In this document: positions 24,053-34,330 of the stretch, one piece after another | Layout: each line of letters starts with the position of its first letter | Numbering within the stretch: the stretch's first letter is position 1 | Assembly (NCBI GenBank): GCA_963922205.1 | Contig: CAWUHX010000215.1 | Span: forward strand, 496,001 to 560,000 | Source of the DNA: Romanomermis culicivorax | Lineage: Eukaryota > Nematoda > Enoplea > Mermithida > Mermithidae | DNA: 64,000 nt | Reading direction: 5' to 3' | Translations under genes and position numbers: made by a program | Notes under the pieces: generated by a model | Databases searched by the model: none | What the model was told of the DNA's origin: nothing | Seen by the model: only the letters and a program-made list of their open reading frames with translations

Positions 24053-25399
24053 TTAAAACGATTGAAGCTGCTTCGACCAGTCCTGTCGAGGAGTTTTATT
24101 CATGGCAAGACCGGCTGTGATATACCACACAACATCTACCGGATCCGTCAATCTGAAAAACCAAACCCCTTGCAACATTTCTGTATGCAGTCGGTTTATC
24201 ACCTCGTTTGTTCTATTGACCTGTTGCTCCATTGTATCCATGTCCTCTGGATCACTTACGTCTTCCCACTGGTTCACCTTCTTTTTGCTTGGACCAGGTT
24301 TTAGCGCCTTGGGATAAACCCCAGACAGTAAAGTGTGGTCCGTAGCTTTAGCGGGATTTTTAATATCCGCAGGACACCCATACTCTGGCAAGTCATTATG
24401 AAATTGTGTAGCCCACCTGGCCATTACCTCTTGCCGCATCATGTGGTAAACCTTGAATAACTGCCTTTTTACGATGTCCTTCTCATCTACGAAGTTTCGA
24501 TCCTCGAACCCCGTTAGGTCTTGAGAGTACACCATATAAAAGTGGAAAGCCAAGGTTCTCACTTGGGCCGGCGACAAAATATCATGGGGGTATGTTGCCG
24601 TAACCCCACTTAATTCACGGCAAAACCCGTTGTGAAAAAACCCCAAAAATATGGCAATTGAGTAATAGGCATCTAGGCCAGCATACACAATTTCTGTATC
24701 CTGAATCGTGGGGGCCAAGAACTTTTCTCGAATCTTTTTGTCACCGAAGTCGCATTGATATTTGCCGACATCAGCCAAGTAAAATTCGGTGAAAAGTCCT
24801 TTTAACTCAAGGTTTTCAGGACACAATCCTAAATCATGAGCGTGATTGGCCATGGGCCCCGTCATCATTCTGACGCAAATTTCACAGTCCCAATATTTTC
24901 CAAATCCTTGGAGTATGCAGGCCTGTATAATTTTCGTCTTATCATGAGCCGAGGCCCCTGACCCGGATCCGTAGATGTTCAAAATTGCAACCAGATCGTC
25001 CACAACTTTGGAACCAACCAGGAAACGATCCACCGATGAAAGCAATGAAATCAAAAGATCCCATTCCTGCGGCTTCAATGTTGTAAGGTCGATGACAAAG
25101 CTGGAACCATCTATATGTGCAAATGACACCAGCCTAGCGAACTCTTTCCCTTCCAGGTTCTGGATCGCTACTCTTTATGGTATGATACATACCTCGGTCT
25201 TCTTGACCTTTTCCACGTCAAATCCGACAATGCCTAGCGCCCGAAACTGGCTTGTGGATAAATTGCTTCAGGATTGGTTCAACATTGCTGCTGTGGACCC
25301 ATTCCGGCTCCATCGGTCGTTGCGGCCAATAACCCATCGCGCCGGCGAACCATTGTTCAATTTCTCCGACGCGGACCAGACACTTGATGTTGTAGTCTA
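24053..25399 (-). pseudogene. Element 1 accessory ORF A: DEDDy 3'-5' exonuclease-like protein
   Basis: This ORF sits where env would lie in an errantivirus-type element, but shows the motifs of the DEDDy (WRN/RNase D-type) exonuclease fold. Exo I is IVGFDVEKV (D and E) at about 25230. A strand pair follows, with RVAIQNLEGKEF and SFVIDLTTLK. Exo II is FLVGSKVVDDLVAILNIYG, with its Asp near residue 40 of the main frame. Exo III is IVYAGLDAYYSIAIF (Y and D). The spacing LKGLFTEFYLADVGKYQ...YAGLDAY matches the helix before motif III in this family. All four acidic residues and the motif III Tyr are present. A further ~180 residues end near WSKQLQSF with no known domain. The 5' end lies just after TTTTGATTTTTAG (a splice-acceptor-like site at ~25400). 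The copy has a frameshift near 25240 and a TAA at about 25188, so it is decayed. Family assignment by motif reading only. Confidence 0.75.
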
Positions 25400-25400
25400 A

Positions 25401-26658
25401 AAATCAAAACGAATTTGCCCCTTGACCCTTTCAAAATGAGGCATTAGGCCACCACAACCAATTAAATGATCAAATTTGACCGGCACCAAATTAAAAGAAA
25501 GATTTAGCGTGGGGAAAAATAAATTAATAAGTGAGGTTAGGTGTCAAACTCATAAAGTAAGCAGGCCCAGTGGTTAACGCAAATGCTACACCAATTTTTC
25601 AGGAACCTCACATTTGCACCACCTCTCGCTTCTTGATGTCAGCCACCATCAATTTACCACTTACCCTAGCGATAACTTCACGCCTCGGTACCAAAATTAA
25701 ATAGTGAATAAATAACCAATCAAGGTTTTAATCAATTCAGGAAATAAATTTAGTAAACCAGGGGCTTTAATAAAACCAAAAATTTAAATGCTTCGGAATC
25801 GGATCCAAGGTAAAAACCATTAGATTTTGGCTTTTTAGGGCTGTAAATCCATTAGGTTTTTTCTTTTCACCTATCCTAAAATTTTTAGAAACTTTTCTTC
25901 AAACTCGTTTTAACCTTGGTTGGCCCATTCAGAAAATTGAGCGTGAAGAAATCATTCCTAAGACACCTAAATGGGCGAACTCATCCCACCTACCAAGAAA
26001 TAATTAAGTAAAACTTACCGTAGGTCAAAAAATAATGATTGTTTTGGCAGCCTTGCAGTTGGCCCGCCTTAACGTGGTCGAGGTGTGCACAATAATTTCG
26101 GGTGAAAGGCGCGACACCTAATTTCAACATTGAAATTAAAAAAAAATTTTTGAAATTTTTTCTAAATTTCGCGTTGTATCTTCTAAAGTAAACAAAATGT
26201 TAAAGAACATTTATCGTTACTTCAATATCAATACAATATATGAAATTACCAAAAATAATTTTATTGGGTCCTTGGGCTGGACGAAAAATTTTGTTCGGAA
26301 AGATTTGCGCGACGCAGAGCACAGAAAAAACACAACTTTTGAAATTGAAAATGAAAATTGGTCGTAAACCTCCCAAAATGTAACCCAAAAGATTTTAGCA
26401 TCGGGTGTACAAATTAACAATATTATTCTGAAAATTTGACCCTTCACTACACGAATTTAAAAAAAAAGTATTAAATGAATATAAATTGGTTAAATAACAC
26501 AAAAAATAAATTTATTCACATAAAATACACATATACTGCATTTTCCGCTAAAAATTTTTAGACACAGAAATAACGACCGGATGATCTTCGGTCTCCACGA
26601 GATTTCCAGTTGCATTAACTGGAGTATCCCGGAAGACCTGTGACATTTCGTGTCGAGA
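25401..26658. other. Element 1 spacer between integrase and accessory module
   Basis: About 1.25 kb with no supportable gene. It ends at a splice-acceptor-like TTTTTAG in front of ORF A. A spliced subgenomic mRNA, as used for retroviral env, would explain how the module is expressed; this is inference. Confidence 0.5.
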
Positions 26659-27396
26659 TCATCTGGTACCTTCGTATCGAAAGTGTTTTAGCCTACTTGC
26701 AGATACGACCTGCTTTTTAAGTGGGTTATTCCAATGCGCTATTGTGAGCACTTTTTCTTTCAATCTTTTATCATCCATGATGATATATGGTCCTTGCCAA
26801 GGTAACCCCAATTTTTTCTGTCTGTCAACCTTCAACAGCACCCAATCTTGTTTTTAATTTTGTTATCAAAATATTTCTTGCTGTCCTTAGCAGCTTTTTG
26901 TATGTTTCTGGCCATACTTTCATACAAAGTTGTAAGATGGGTAGCCAAAACATACTTATAAGCTTCATAGTCATTGGGCATGACTATTCTAAGTGCAGCA
27001 GTGAAATTGATACCAAAATTTGCTTCATGCCACCGCAGCAGTGAAAATGGCGAGCATTTCGTTGCTGCGTGGGGTGTGGCATTATATGCAAATACCACTG
27101 CACTGAGGTACCTTGGCCATTTATTGTTATCCTCAATTGCAACTTTTCGCGGGTGCTTTATTAGAGTTTGGTTAAATCTCTCAACCATACCATTACCCTG
27201 TGGGTGGTATGCTGTTGTGAAAATTTTTCTGCACTCTAACAGTTTACAGACTGCTTTCATAAGATCTGAGTTAAATCCAGATCCATTATCACTAAGAAGT
27301 TTTCTTCAGGTACCATGCCTAAATATCACATGCTCTAAGAATGCATCCACTATGGTTTCAGCCGTCTGATCAGGAATCAATATAGCTTCAACCCAT
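26659..27396 (-). pseudogene. Element 1 integrase core (second half) and C-terminal domain
   Basis: Continuation of the pol frame after stops. It contains MDYFTKWVEAI, the second catalytic Asp in LLSDNGSGFNSDLM, the catalytic Glu in GNGMVERFNQTLIKHP, the C-terminal helices (NIQKAAKDSKKYFDNKI) and a GPY/F-like ending (PWQGPYIIMD ... VVSASRLKHF). A TGA lies just before RKLLSDNG (about 27305), and the C-terminal piece at 26659-26841 is in a different frame. With the neighbouring frame it makes a full-length but broken integrase. Confidence 0.9.
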
Positions 27397-29229
27397 TTAG
27401 TGAAATAATCCATATGGGCGACATTCCCTCAAGGGAGCAATCCCTACTATTTCCACAGACACAATATCAAAGGGACCCTCCAGTATAATGGGTATCAATG
27501 GGGATATGGAGCTTTTACCTGGAGTAGCCACCTGGTAGACAGGCAAAAACTTCAACCAATTTCTGACATCTTTTTCAATGCCAGGCCACCAGAACCGCTG
27601 TTTGACAACACTCAGAGTTCTTTTGAACCCTTGGTGTGTCATTATAATGGCTCTGTGATATTGGTGAAGAATGCTGTCTCTGAGGGAATTCGGGACCACG
27701 ATCTGATCATGGCCATGTCCCTCAGTTTCCCTATAAAGAACTCCGTTATCCTCATAGAATCCACTATGATACTTCCTAGTGCTTTTGACCCCTAATCTTT
27801 CCCAAATTGGGGTAAGATTAGTGTCTTCTTTTTGCAATTGAGCGATAACCTTTAGATCAATTGGATAATTGATCTTATCATCATCGTTTTCTTCATCTTC
27901 TCCTTCTTTCACCTCTTCAAACTCCTTCTTTTTATTTGGGAAAAGCCAAGCAATGTTTTCAGGATCAATTGGTACAGATATAACCTGTTCCTGATTTCCT
28001 GCACTCTGATCCTGAAGTTTTGCTTGTCTTCTAGTTGTGACTGCATCAACTACCGTAAGCTTCTGCATTTCATCTCTGCTCTGCAATATATCTTTGGTAG
28101 TTGGTGCAATATTGTCCTTTCTTACCCTCAATTCCTGGATATCCGTCAATTCCTTGGTCTGCTCGGGGACAATCTTTTCGTCTCTACTTTCAATTTCTTC
28201 ATCCCTTATCCTCTGAAATTGTTGTACCAATATTTGGCTTTCAATTTCATTGATTTGAGTTCTGAAATTAGGAAATAGAATTTTGAAGACATATTCCCAT
28301 TTTGGTGGGTTCTTGTTCTTAGCGTCTTCGGGTTCATCTTTCCTTGAGAGGAAATCAGCCATTGCATTTTGTCTACCAGGCACATACTCCAATCTATGAT
28401 TAAATTGATTTATAATGGAATACCATCTTTTCAATTTATCATTGGTTTGAGTATTAACTTTAATTGATAAAAGAGGTTTATGATCAGTTTTGATCAATAC
28501 TTTTTGCCCAAACAAATAGTGCCAGTAAACCTTAAGACCATAGACGACCGCTAGGCATTCTCGCTCTGTAGCACACCACTTCCTCTCGTCTTCCTTAAGG
28601 ATTCGGCTGCTATAGGCTATTACCCATTGGTCATCTTTAGTCTTCTGATAAAGTACTGCTCTCAGTGCGGTTCCACTGGCATCTGTTTGGAGAATGAACT
28701 CCGCAGTTCCATCCAAAACATGATACCGTAGAAATGGCACTGAGGTGAGTGCTTTTTTCAGTTCTTCAAACACTTGGCGGTGTTCCTCTGTCACTCGGAA
28801 CTTCTTCTTTCCCCTAGCGGTAAGCTTATACAACGGTTCTGCAAGATTTGCAAGGTTTGGGATAAATTTCTTACACCATTGCAGTATCCCCAAAAATTGT
28901 TGCATATGCTTAATGCTATTGGGAAATTCGAATTCCGTAATAGCCTTCACTTTTTTCGGATCTGTTGAGATTCCATTTTCGTCCAGTATGTGTCCAAGAA
29001 AATGAACACTTTTTGGAAGAAATTCACACTTCTCCAGTTTAAGTGTTAGCTTTGCTTTCCGAAGAGCTTGCAAGACCAATTCTAAATTCTCCAAATGTTC
29101 TTCATAAGTCTTGGAGAACACAATGATATCATCAATATAAACCAGACAGACTCTCCAGACTAGACCATGCAACACCCTCTCCATCATTCTTTGAAACTCT
29201 AGAGGTGCATTTTTAAGTCCGAAAGGCAT
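27397..29229 (-). CDS. pol: Element 1 pol: RT (C-terminal half), RNase H, integrase N-terminus
   Basis: Longest intact frame of the element (610 residues). Domains in order: RT palm with MPFGLKNAP and catalytic YIDD (CLVYIDDIIVFS, ~30); thumb (FLGHILDENGIS, ~75); RNase H with TDASG (~180), ERECLAVVYGLK (~222) and KTDHKPLL (~245); a charged linker (~290-470); integrase zinc finger with histidines near HQYHRAIIMTHQGF (~530), lacking the usual CX2C pair (LPVYQVATPG); then the start of the catalytic core, FDIVSVEIVG. The first core Asp is Glu here (GAA), so this integrase would be catalytically impaired. The N-terminal RT half lies upstream in other frames. Confidence 0.93.
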   Translation of the reverse strand: MPFGLKNAPLEFQRMMERVLHGLVWRVCLVYIDDIIVFSKTYEEHLENLELVLQALRKAKLTLKLEKCEFLPKSVHFLGHILDENGISTDPKKVKAITEFEFPNSIKHMQQFLGILQWCKKFIPNLANLAEPLYKLTARGKKKFRVTEEHRQVFEELKKALTSVPFLRYHVLDGTAEFILQTDASGTALRAVLYQKTKDDQWVIAYSSRILKEDERKWCATERECLAVVYGLKVYWHYLFGQKVLIKTDHKPLLSIKVNTQTNDKLKRWYSIINQFNHRLEYVPGRQNAMADFLSRKDEPEDAKNKNPPKWEYVFKILFPNFRTQINEIESQILVQQFQRIRDEEIESRDEKIVPEQTKELTDIQELRVRKDNIAPTTKDILQSRDEMQKLTVVDAVTTRRQAKLQDQSAGNQEQVISVPIDPENIAWLFPNKKKEFEEVKEGEDEENDDDKINYPIDLKVIAQLQKEDTNLTPIWERLGVKSTRKYHSGFYEDNGVLYRETEGHGHDQIVVPNSLRDSILHQYHRAIIMTHQGFKRTLSVVKQRFWWPGIEKDVRNWLKFLPVYQVATPGKSSISPLIPIILEGPFDIVSVEIVGIAPLRECRPYGLFH

Positions 29230-29295
29230 AACTTTAAACTGATATAGGCCTTCCGGACATATAAATGCAGTTTTCTCCTTGCTACTTTCCTCAAG

Positions 29296-29487
29296 TCAGA
29301 CTTGCCAATATCCAGACTTTAGATCCAAAGTGGTATAAAATTTGGCATTACCTATACAATCCAAATAATCATCCATTCTAGGTATAGGATACCTATTGTC
29401 CTTATTAACTTCATTTATACCTCTGAAATCCACAACTGGTCTGGTGGTACCGTCCTTTTTCCCAACTAGGAAAGGGGAGCAGCCCAC
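29296..29487 (-). pseudogene. Element 1 RT fingers/palm fragment
   Basis: Contains LVGKKDGTTRPVVDFRGINE and KFYTTLDLKSGYWQV, the RT motifs 1-3 of Ty3/Gypsy polymerases including the first catalytic Asp (LDLKSGYW). It is separated from the main pol frame by a break at about 29230-29296 and from the upstream part by a frameshift at ~29470. Confidence 0.92.
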
Positions 29488-30416
29488 GGTGACTGGCTGG
29501 GTTCAATAACTCCTTTATCTAACATGTCTTGGACTTGAGCTCTAATCCCTAATCTTTGGTTAATGGGAGCTGTGTAATAATGTTTCGCCACTGACATTGC
29601 ATTACCAGTATCAATTTTGCACGTAAGATACGGTGTTGTAGTTAAGGGATCATTGGGTAAGCTGAAAACATCCCTGTATCTAGACAATTTTGCCACAGCT
29701 TTTTCCTTTAATTCCTCATCAATATCAGCCTTCGAGATCATTTTATATAGCGCTTCCCTAAATGCCAATGCATCATGCACTGACATTCTGGGAGTGGCAT
29801 TAAAATTATCTTCAACACTAAATATCCCACAACTCGTACTTTGTACTTCTGATACTCCTGAATTTTCTTGTAATATTGAGTCACAGTAGCCTACAATCTG
29901 ATTAGGTTGCAATTGGCATCCTGAACCGGTATTATTGGAAATCATCAGAACAAAGTCTTCCCATTTACCATCAACCAGTGTGCTATCAACTCTGAATTTC
30001 TTTTCTTCTTTATTTCCCTTTATGACCAAACAATACAGATCTGTTTTAGACGATTGTTCCCATAATCTTGCCTTAATAAGCACATCAGTTCCGTGTGGTA
30101 TGTACACTTTTGTACATGATACCACTGGAACCACTATACCTAATTGGCAGATCCTGAGGTATTGATCCTCTTCAGGACTTGAATGTACTATAGGTGCTTC
30201 CCCTATACAATCAATAGCTTGTATATGACTCGCGTGATCTTTAGGTACAACACTTATAGCTTTCCCAACTCCATTAAGCTTCATGATACCTTTACCAAAA
30301 TCTATCATTGCTCCAACATCTGGATGTGCTAAAAAATCCATTCGAATTATGAGGTTCTCCTCAGCATTTGGAATGATTATGGCTTTCACCAAGAAAACTC
30401 CAAATTCACAGTGCAT
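29466..30416 (-). CDS. Element 1 protease C-terminal region and RT N-terminus
   Basis: 316 residues. The beginning (FGVFLVKAIIIPNAEENLII; DFLAHPDVGAMIDF) corresponds to the C-terminal half of a retropepsin-like domain (I(L)G.DFL). A linker follows, and then the run-up to the RT: YRDVFSLPNDPLTTT, IDTGNAMSVAKHYYTAPINQ, MLDKGVIEPSQSPWAAPL. It overlaps the next RT piece by about 20 bp in another frame, consistent with a small indel. Confidence 0.88.
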   Translation of the reverse strand: MHCEFGVFLVKAIIIPNAEENLIIRMDFLAHPDVGAMIDFGKGIMKLNGVGKAISVVPKDHASHIQAIDCIGEAPIVHSSPEEDQYLRICQLGIVVPVVSCTKVYIPHGTDVLIKARLWEQSSKTDLYCLVIKGNKEEKKFRVDSTLVDGKWEDFVLMISNNTGSGCQLQPNQIVGYCDSILQENSGVSEVQSTSCGIFSVEDNFNATPRMSVHDALAFREALYKMISKADIDEELKEKAVAKLSRYRDVFSLPNDPLTTTPYLTCKIDTGNAMSVAKHYYTAPINQRLGIRAQVQDMLDKGVIEPSQSPWAAPLS

Positions 30417-30422
30417 TTTGAA

Positions 30423-30935
30423 TTATATGTAACCATGTGCATGTACTACTGCACCATCAGCAACAGTGACTTTTAGTATCACAGGATATCTGGTATATTC
30501 TTCATCAAAAGCTTCCTTAGGAAACCATGAAGACATCACCAAACACTGAGCACCAGTATCCACTAAAGCCTTGGTGTTAGTATTACATATGGTCACATTA
30601 ATGTGAAATGGGAGAGTTCGAGGAAACTTAGAAAACCTTAATCGTTCCTCCTGATTAGGAATTATCCCATGCTTGAAGGCCTTTGTAACCTTTGAGTAAT
30701 CTTCTTTCATCATGGCACACTTCAATACTCCAGGCCATTTCATCTCACTAACACCTTGACCCGTAGTCGCAATGCTATTAACACTTCCAGCAGATCCCAA
30801 CTCTGTCTGACTCGACGTGGATGGTTGACTACTGGAAATGGCTTGCACACTTGGGCTAGGGTTACTGATTTGAACCTGACCTTGAGGGGGAGCTGTGATC
30901 ATCAGCTGTTGGCTAGGAGCTGGCAGTTGTAGTGC
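30423..30935 (-). CDS. Element 1 aspartic protease N-terminal region
   Basis: About 170 residues. A Pro/Gln/Ser-rich linker precedes PFHINVTICNTNTKALVDTG, with the catalytic DTG followed by AQCLVMSS. Retropepsins process Gag-Pol into mature proteins. A stop separates it from the next pol part. No ATG begins the frame; upstream is a stop, so it is normally made as part of a fusion. Confidence 0.88.
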   Translation of the reverse strand, partial: ALQLPAPSQQLMITAPPQGQVQISNPSPSVQAISSSQPSTSSQTELGSAGSVNSIATTGQGVSEMKWPGVLKCAMMKEDYSKVTKAFKHGIIPNQEERLRFSKFPRTLPFHINVTICNTNTKALVDTGAQCLVMSSWFPKEAFDEEYTRYPVILKVTVADGAVVHAHGYI

Positions 30936-30938
30936 CAA

Positions 30939-31604
30939 TAGAGTTGCTCATTCCGCAATCTATTCTGGTTATTGTTGGGCACCCTGTTGATGGCAATTTG
31001 TGTGGGGAAATCGACATGCAAATCGGACAAATGGACGACCAGCAGCGCAGACATTTGCATAGAAGTGGAGCGCCAAAGAAAGACTAAAAATGATAGTGAA
31101 AATCATTCTTCACAATAATCATTATTTTTATAATATTCTTGTTATTGCTGGCGTCCATAAATATAATTCCCAGCACTTCGACTTGTTGTTACATATTATT
31201 CACTGTGGTATACCACATTCTTTTTACATATTTCGTCGGAAGTATTGTTTAATACATTTGTTTATTTATTTAGATTAATCGTATCGACGAAGGCGGAGGG
31301 CCAGAGGCCCAGGCCCCAGCTTGCACCCAGCAAGCCTTGGGAAACCCTTTAAGGGTTATACTCAAGTAAGTTTATCCCTGAGGGGATTCCTTGTCTCAGC
31401 TAGGAGACTGCGGAGCTCTTTGGTGAGGCCCCCCACTTAAGTTTTAAGTAATCTTTGTTGTTGTAGGTCGGGGATAATCGGACTGTTGCACTATCACGGA
31501 GGCTTAGCCAAGGGATTAGTTCTAACAGGTCAGATCAGACCCGAAGCCTCAATCTTTTCTTATGCCTCTTAAGAAAAGACCTGCACAACATAATCAATGA
31601 ACTG
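30939..31604. other. Non-coding insertion or decayed gag-pol junction of element 1
   Basis: About 670 bp between the RGG tail of gag and the protease. On the minus strand near 31020-31060 there is a cysteine-rich snippet ([18 protein letters not shown]) reminiscent of a zinc-binding end of gag. The AT-rich part (31090-31290) and the GC-richer part (31290-31540) look unlike the rest of the element and may be a small insertion. No terminal repeats were found. Confidence 0.4.
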
Positions 31605-33708
31605 TCAATAAGTATCATAATCCATAGTATCACCATAATAACCTATGGGATGAACTCCTCTACTGCTCCCGCCAACAAATCCTCCTCTAAAGCCTCCAAA
31701 CTGTTGCCTGAAACCTCTGTTTCCCCCATATTGATTATCCCAATTACGTCCTTGTGCATTTTTCCATTGAAGGGTTTTACATTCCGACGTGTCATGAGAA
31801 TTATTTCTATTTTCTGTGGTATCGACAATATGGTTACCTGAACTCGTTTCCACCAGGTTTTTGGGGTTTGCCCTTATTAACTTTGGCAGAAATTTCATTC
31901 AATTTAGCATCAGTCTTTTGGCTTATCTCCTGATAACACTGAGCCAACTTAGCAATCTCCTGTGACAACTTTGCTAGAATAGAATCACTGCTAGGTTCCT
32001 CAGGCTCTTTTCCCTTTTGCGGAGAAGTAGCCATTTGAGTCCCCTGTGAGTTATTCTCTTCTACAGAAGTATCAGAATCCTTCTTTTCTGACACTAGGAT
32101 CGGGGCTTGCTTCTCTCTCCTTGCTTGCTGTCACATAGCTTTATTTTGAAACTGCCTTTGTGGGGCATTGTCAAATTTATTTCTACCAACATAAGCCACT
32201 TCAGCTTGCCCTTCCCCCATCCTCACTTCATTTATCACACTTGGAGATTCCACAGTTCCTCTCTTTTTATAAGCAGCTGTATTCCGCTTATCAATCTTGT
32301 GCACATCCTCTGCTAGATCATGCCATGTTTCATACTTCTCTCTCTGATCTAGCAACTCCATCTGATATTCTTCAGATGCTTTATACAAAAAGGTATCAAT
32401 TATGAAGCTATCTCTGAATTCTTCAGTCTTATTAGGATACAATCTATCTACTAGCACACTAATTCTCTTGAGGAATTTCACTGGAGGTTCATCAAATTCC
32501 TGCTTTATGTTCATCAGCTCCCTTGTTTGCATACCGACATTTGAATCTGGAGCTTGCACTTTGAGTAACTTCCTTCGGGCTTTTTCATAACTTTTGAACC
32601 TTTTACAGTAGCTTTTGGTACACCCTTAGAAAGTGCTCGTAAGGCAGCCAGCTTCATTTTATCGGTAGTCTTTGACGTAAACTCTGCCTCTAAATCATTT
32701 AGGAAGCTGAGAACTTGTGTCTCAGTCATGTCATAGAGGAGTAGCTTTGGCTTTACAGCCTTCACTATATCTGACACAGCAGGCTCCAATCCATCCACTG
32801 AGGAGTTATCAGAATCTGATGAATTTCCTCATGTGGACTTTTTGGATTGTTTGTGCTTCGACGTAGTATGTTTGCTTTCCTTATGACTACCTGCTGCTTC
32901 CTCATCAGCTTCTTGGAAAAATTGAGCAACTATATCACTTGCTTGTTCTCGAACAGCAAGCGGTTCAGTTACCCATTTTTCCATAGAAGCCTTTGATTTC
33001 ACAACAGGTTTGACTGTGAACTTTTGCTCTGACTCATCTGCTTCCATCTGCCGTAACCTTTGGTCATTGGCAATACGGGTTGCAGACATCATTGGCAAAG
33101 TGACTCCGACCATCAAATCGGCCATTTTGTCAATTTTGACATTAAGTCGTTGAATTTCATCGTCCTTTTGACTCATTTCAAATCGTAAATCATCCAATGG
33201 ATCATGACAGTAATCATCCCGAATATTATCCAAATTATTGTTAACGTATTTGCGATGATACGTATCAAATCGTTGTCGAGGTCGTCGAAAACGTTCCTCT
33301 CTAAATTGATCAAATGGATCAATATGATCCTCGGCCTTCTATCCATAAGCCCCAATAATTGAGCATCTCTATCATCGGCAGTTAATAGTTCCTTTGCCGT
33401 GGCCATATTATTGGTATTATTACTGGCCATGCTACGGAATTGGGCGCACTTACTGGGTCCAATTTTACCTTAGCCCGCTGGCTTATGGCACTTGAGTTGG
33501 AGCCTTTCCGCTTGCTCGTAGTATTAGATACCAGGGGCAATGGGAGAGATTTATCCATCTCATCATGCCTTACACCAGGCGGAGTCCTCGGTAAAGTCGT
33601 ACTAGAGGCTAAATCCTCAGCATTTTTGGACATTTTGAGTCCTAAGTCTTTGTAAAAACCTTTAGGTTTTTGACACCTCGAGTGACTCTGCGCTCTTCCA
33701 TATTGCAA
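31605..33708 (-). pseudogene. gag: Element 1 gag (capsid and RGG-type nucleocapsid), broken into frames
   Basis: Several consecutive minus-strand frames together form gag. The 5' part includes MSKNAEDLASS and HDEMDKSLPLPLV. Next comes a coiled-coil-like helix (FEMSQKDDEIQRLNVKIDKM). The capsid has ELMNIKQEFDEPPVKFLKRI, then TEEFRDSFIIDTFLYKASEE, the LK..(F)...I...IDTFLYKA pattern of Ty3/Gypsy capsid. A second helical part (LSQEIAKLAQCYQEISQKTD) precedes a Gly/Arg/Phe-rich tail (GGNRGFRQQFGGFRGGFVGG), which replaces the usual CCHC knuckle. At least five breaks separate the frames at roughly 33.4, 33.2, 32.8, 32.53 and 32.1 kb. Confidence 0.8.
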
Positions 33709-33726
33709 GTGTCAGAAGCCACCACT
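33704..33726 (-). promoter_or_regulatory. Possible primer-binding site of element 1
   Basis: Directly after the 5' LTR on the minus strand the sequence reads AG then TGGTGGCTTCTGACACT. A TGG two bases from the LTR end is where the tRNA 3'-CCA pairs in Gypsy elements. I could not assign the tRNA. Confidence 0.4.
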
Positions 33727-34330
33727 TGTTATGTTTATATCTCTGCTGAAGTCCGAGGATGTCAGAAATATGACTCAAGTCCTATTGGCATGTACTCAAT
33801 CGACTACTGTAGGTCACTCGAAGGAGCTTTCTGTTAGTAATCAACTAAACACAGTGCAACAGTCCTTAAGCAGAAATAAACACAACCTTCAGTCACTAAT
33901 AAGTAACTGGAAACTCTTACTCTTGCAATCAAAGGGCACTCAGGGTCTCCCCAGATGCCTCCTAAAGGTTTACACAAATACACAAAACTCACTATAATAA
34001 TATCCAAAGGAGCTGGGGCTTTACCTTGGCTTGGCTCCCGTGTAATGCGGCTCCCCCTTCGGCTTAATGCCCAAGTAATAAAATAATAAATAATAAATAA
34101 TACTAATAATAATAATATGTAAATTCGCGTGTCGGGCTGTCGATGCTTGCCTTTACTAGGCGAAACAGAGCAATACAATATACAGCGGATGGGACTCGCC
34201 CACGACACACCAAAATTATGAGAATGCGAGAATGACCAACATTTCTCTTTTTTGGTCGAAGCGTAACTTTGTCAATTCACCAATTTTGCATAGATGTGGG
34301 ATTGCTACTGCTGTAAGCACATCCCCAACA
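33727..34330 (-). repeat. 5' LTR of Gypsy element 1
   Basis: 604 bp, TGTTATG...CATCCCCAACA, matching the LTR at 19879-20475. It is followed by GTGA, the target duplication. Confidence 0.93.

Larger units (their letters stand above)
19879..34330 (-). mobile_element. Complete Ty3/Gypsy LTR retrotransposon 1 (14.45 kb) with accessory exonuclease module
   Basis: Two ~600-bp LTRs in direct orientation (19879-20475 and 33727-34330) begin TGTTATG and end CCCCAACA. They are flanked by the 4-bp target duplication GTGA (19875-19878 and 34331-34334). Coding capacity is on the minus strand, so the 5' LTR is the right one. Order: gag (33.7-31.6 kb), protease, RT, RNase H and integrase (30.9-26.7 kb), ~1.25 kb gap, three-ORF module (25.4-21.4 kb), 3' LTR. 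Most Gypsy elements are 5-8 kb, so the extra module makes this one exceptionally long. Stops and frameshifts in gag and pol show it is now inactive. Confidence 0.95.

Noticed and set aside
23795..24304. Plus-strand 169-residue frame in Gypsy element 1
   Set aside because: Antisense to ORFs A and B, whose sense strand has the exonuclease motifs and sits in element orientation.
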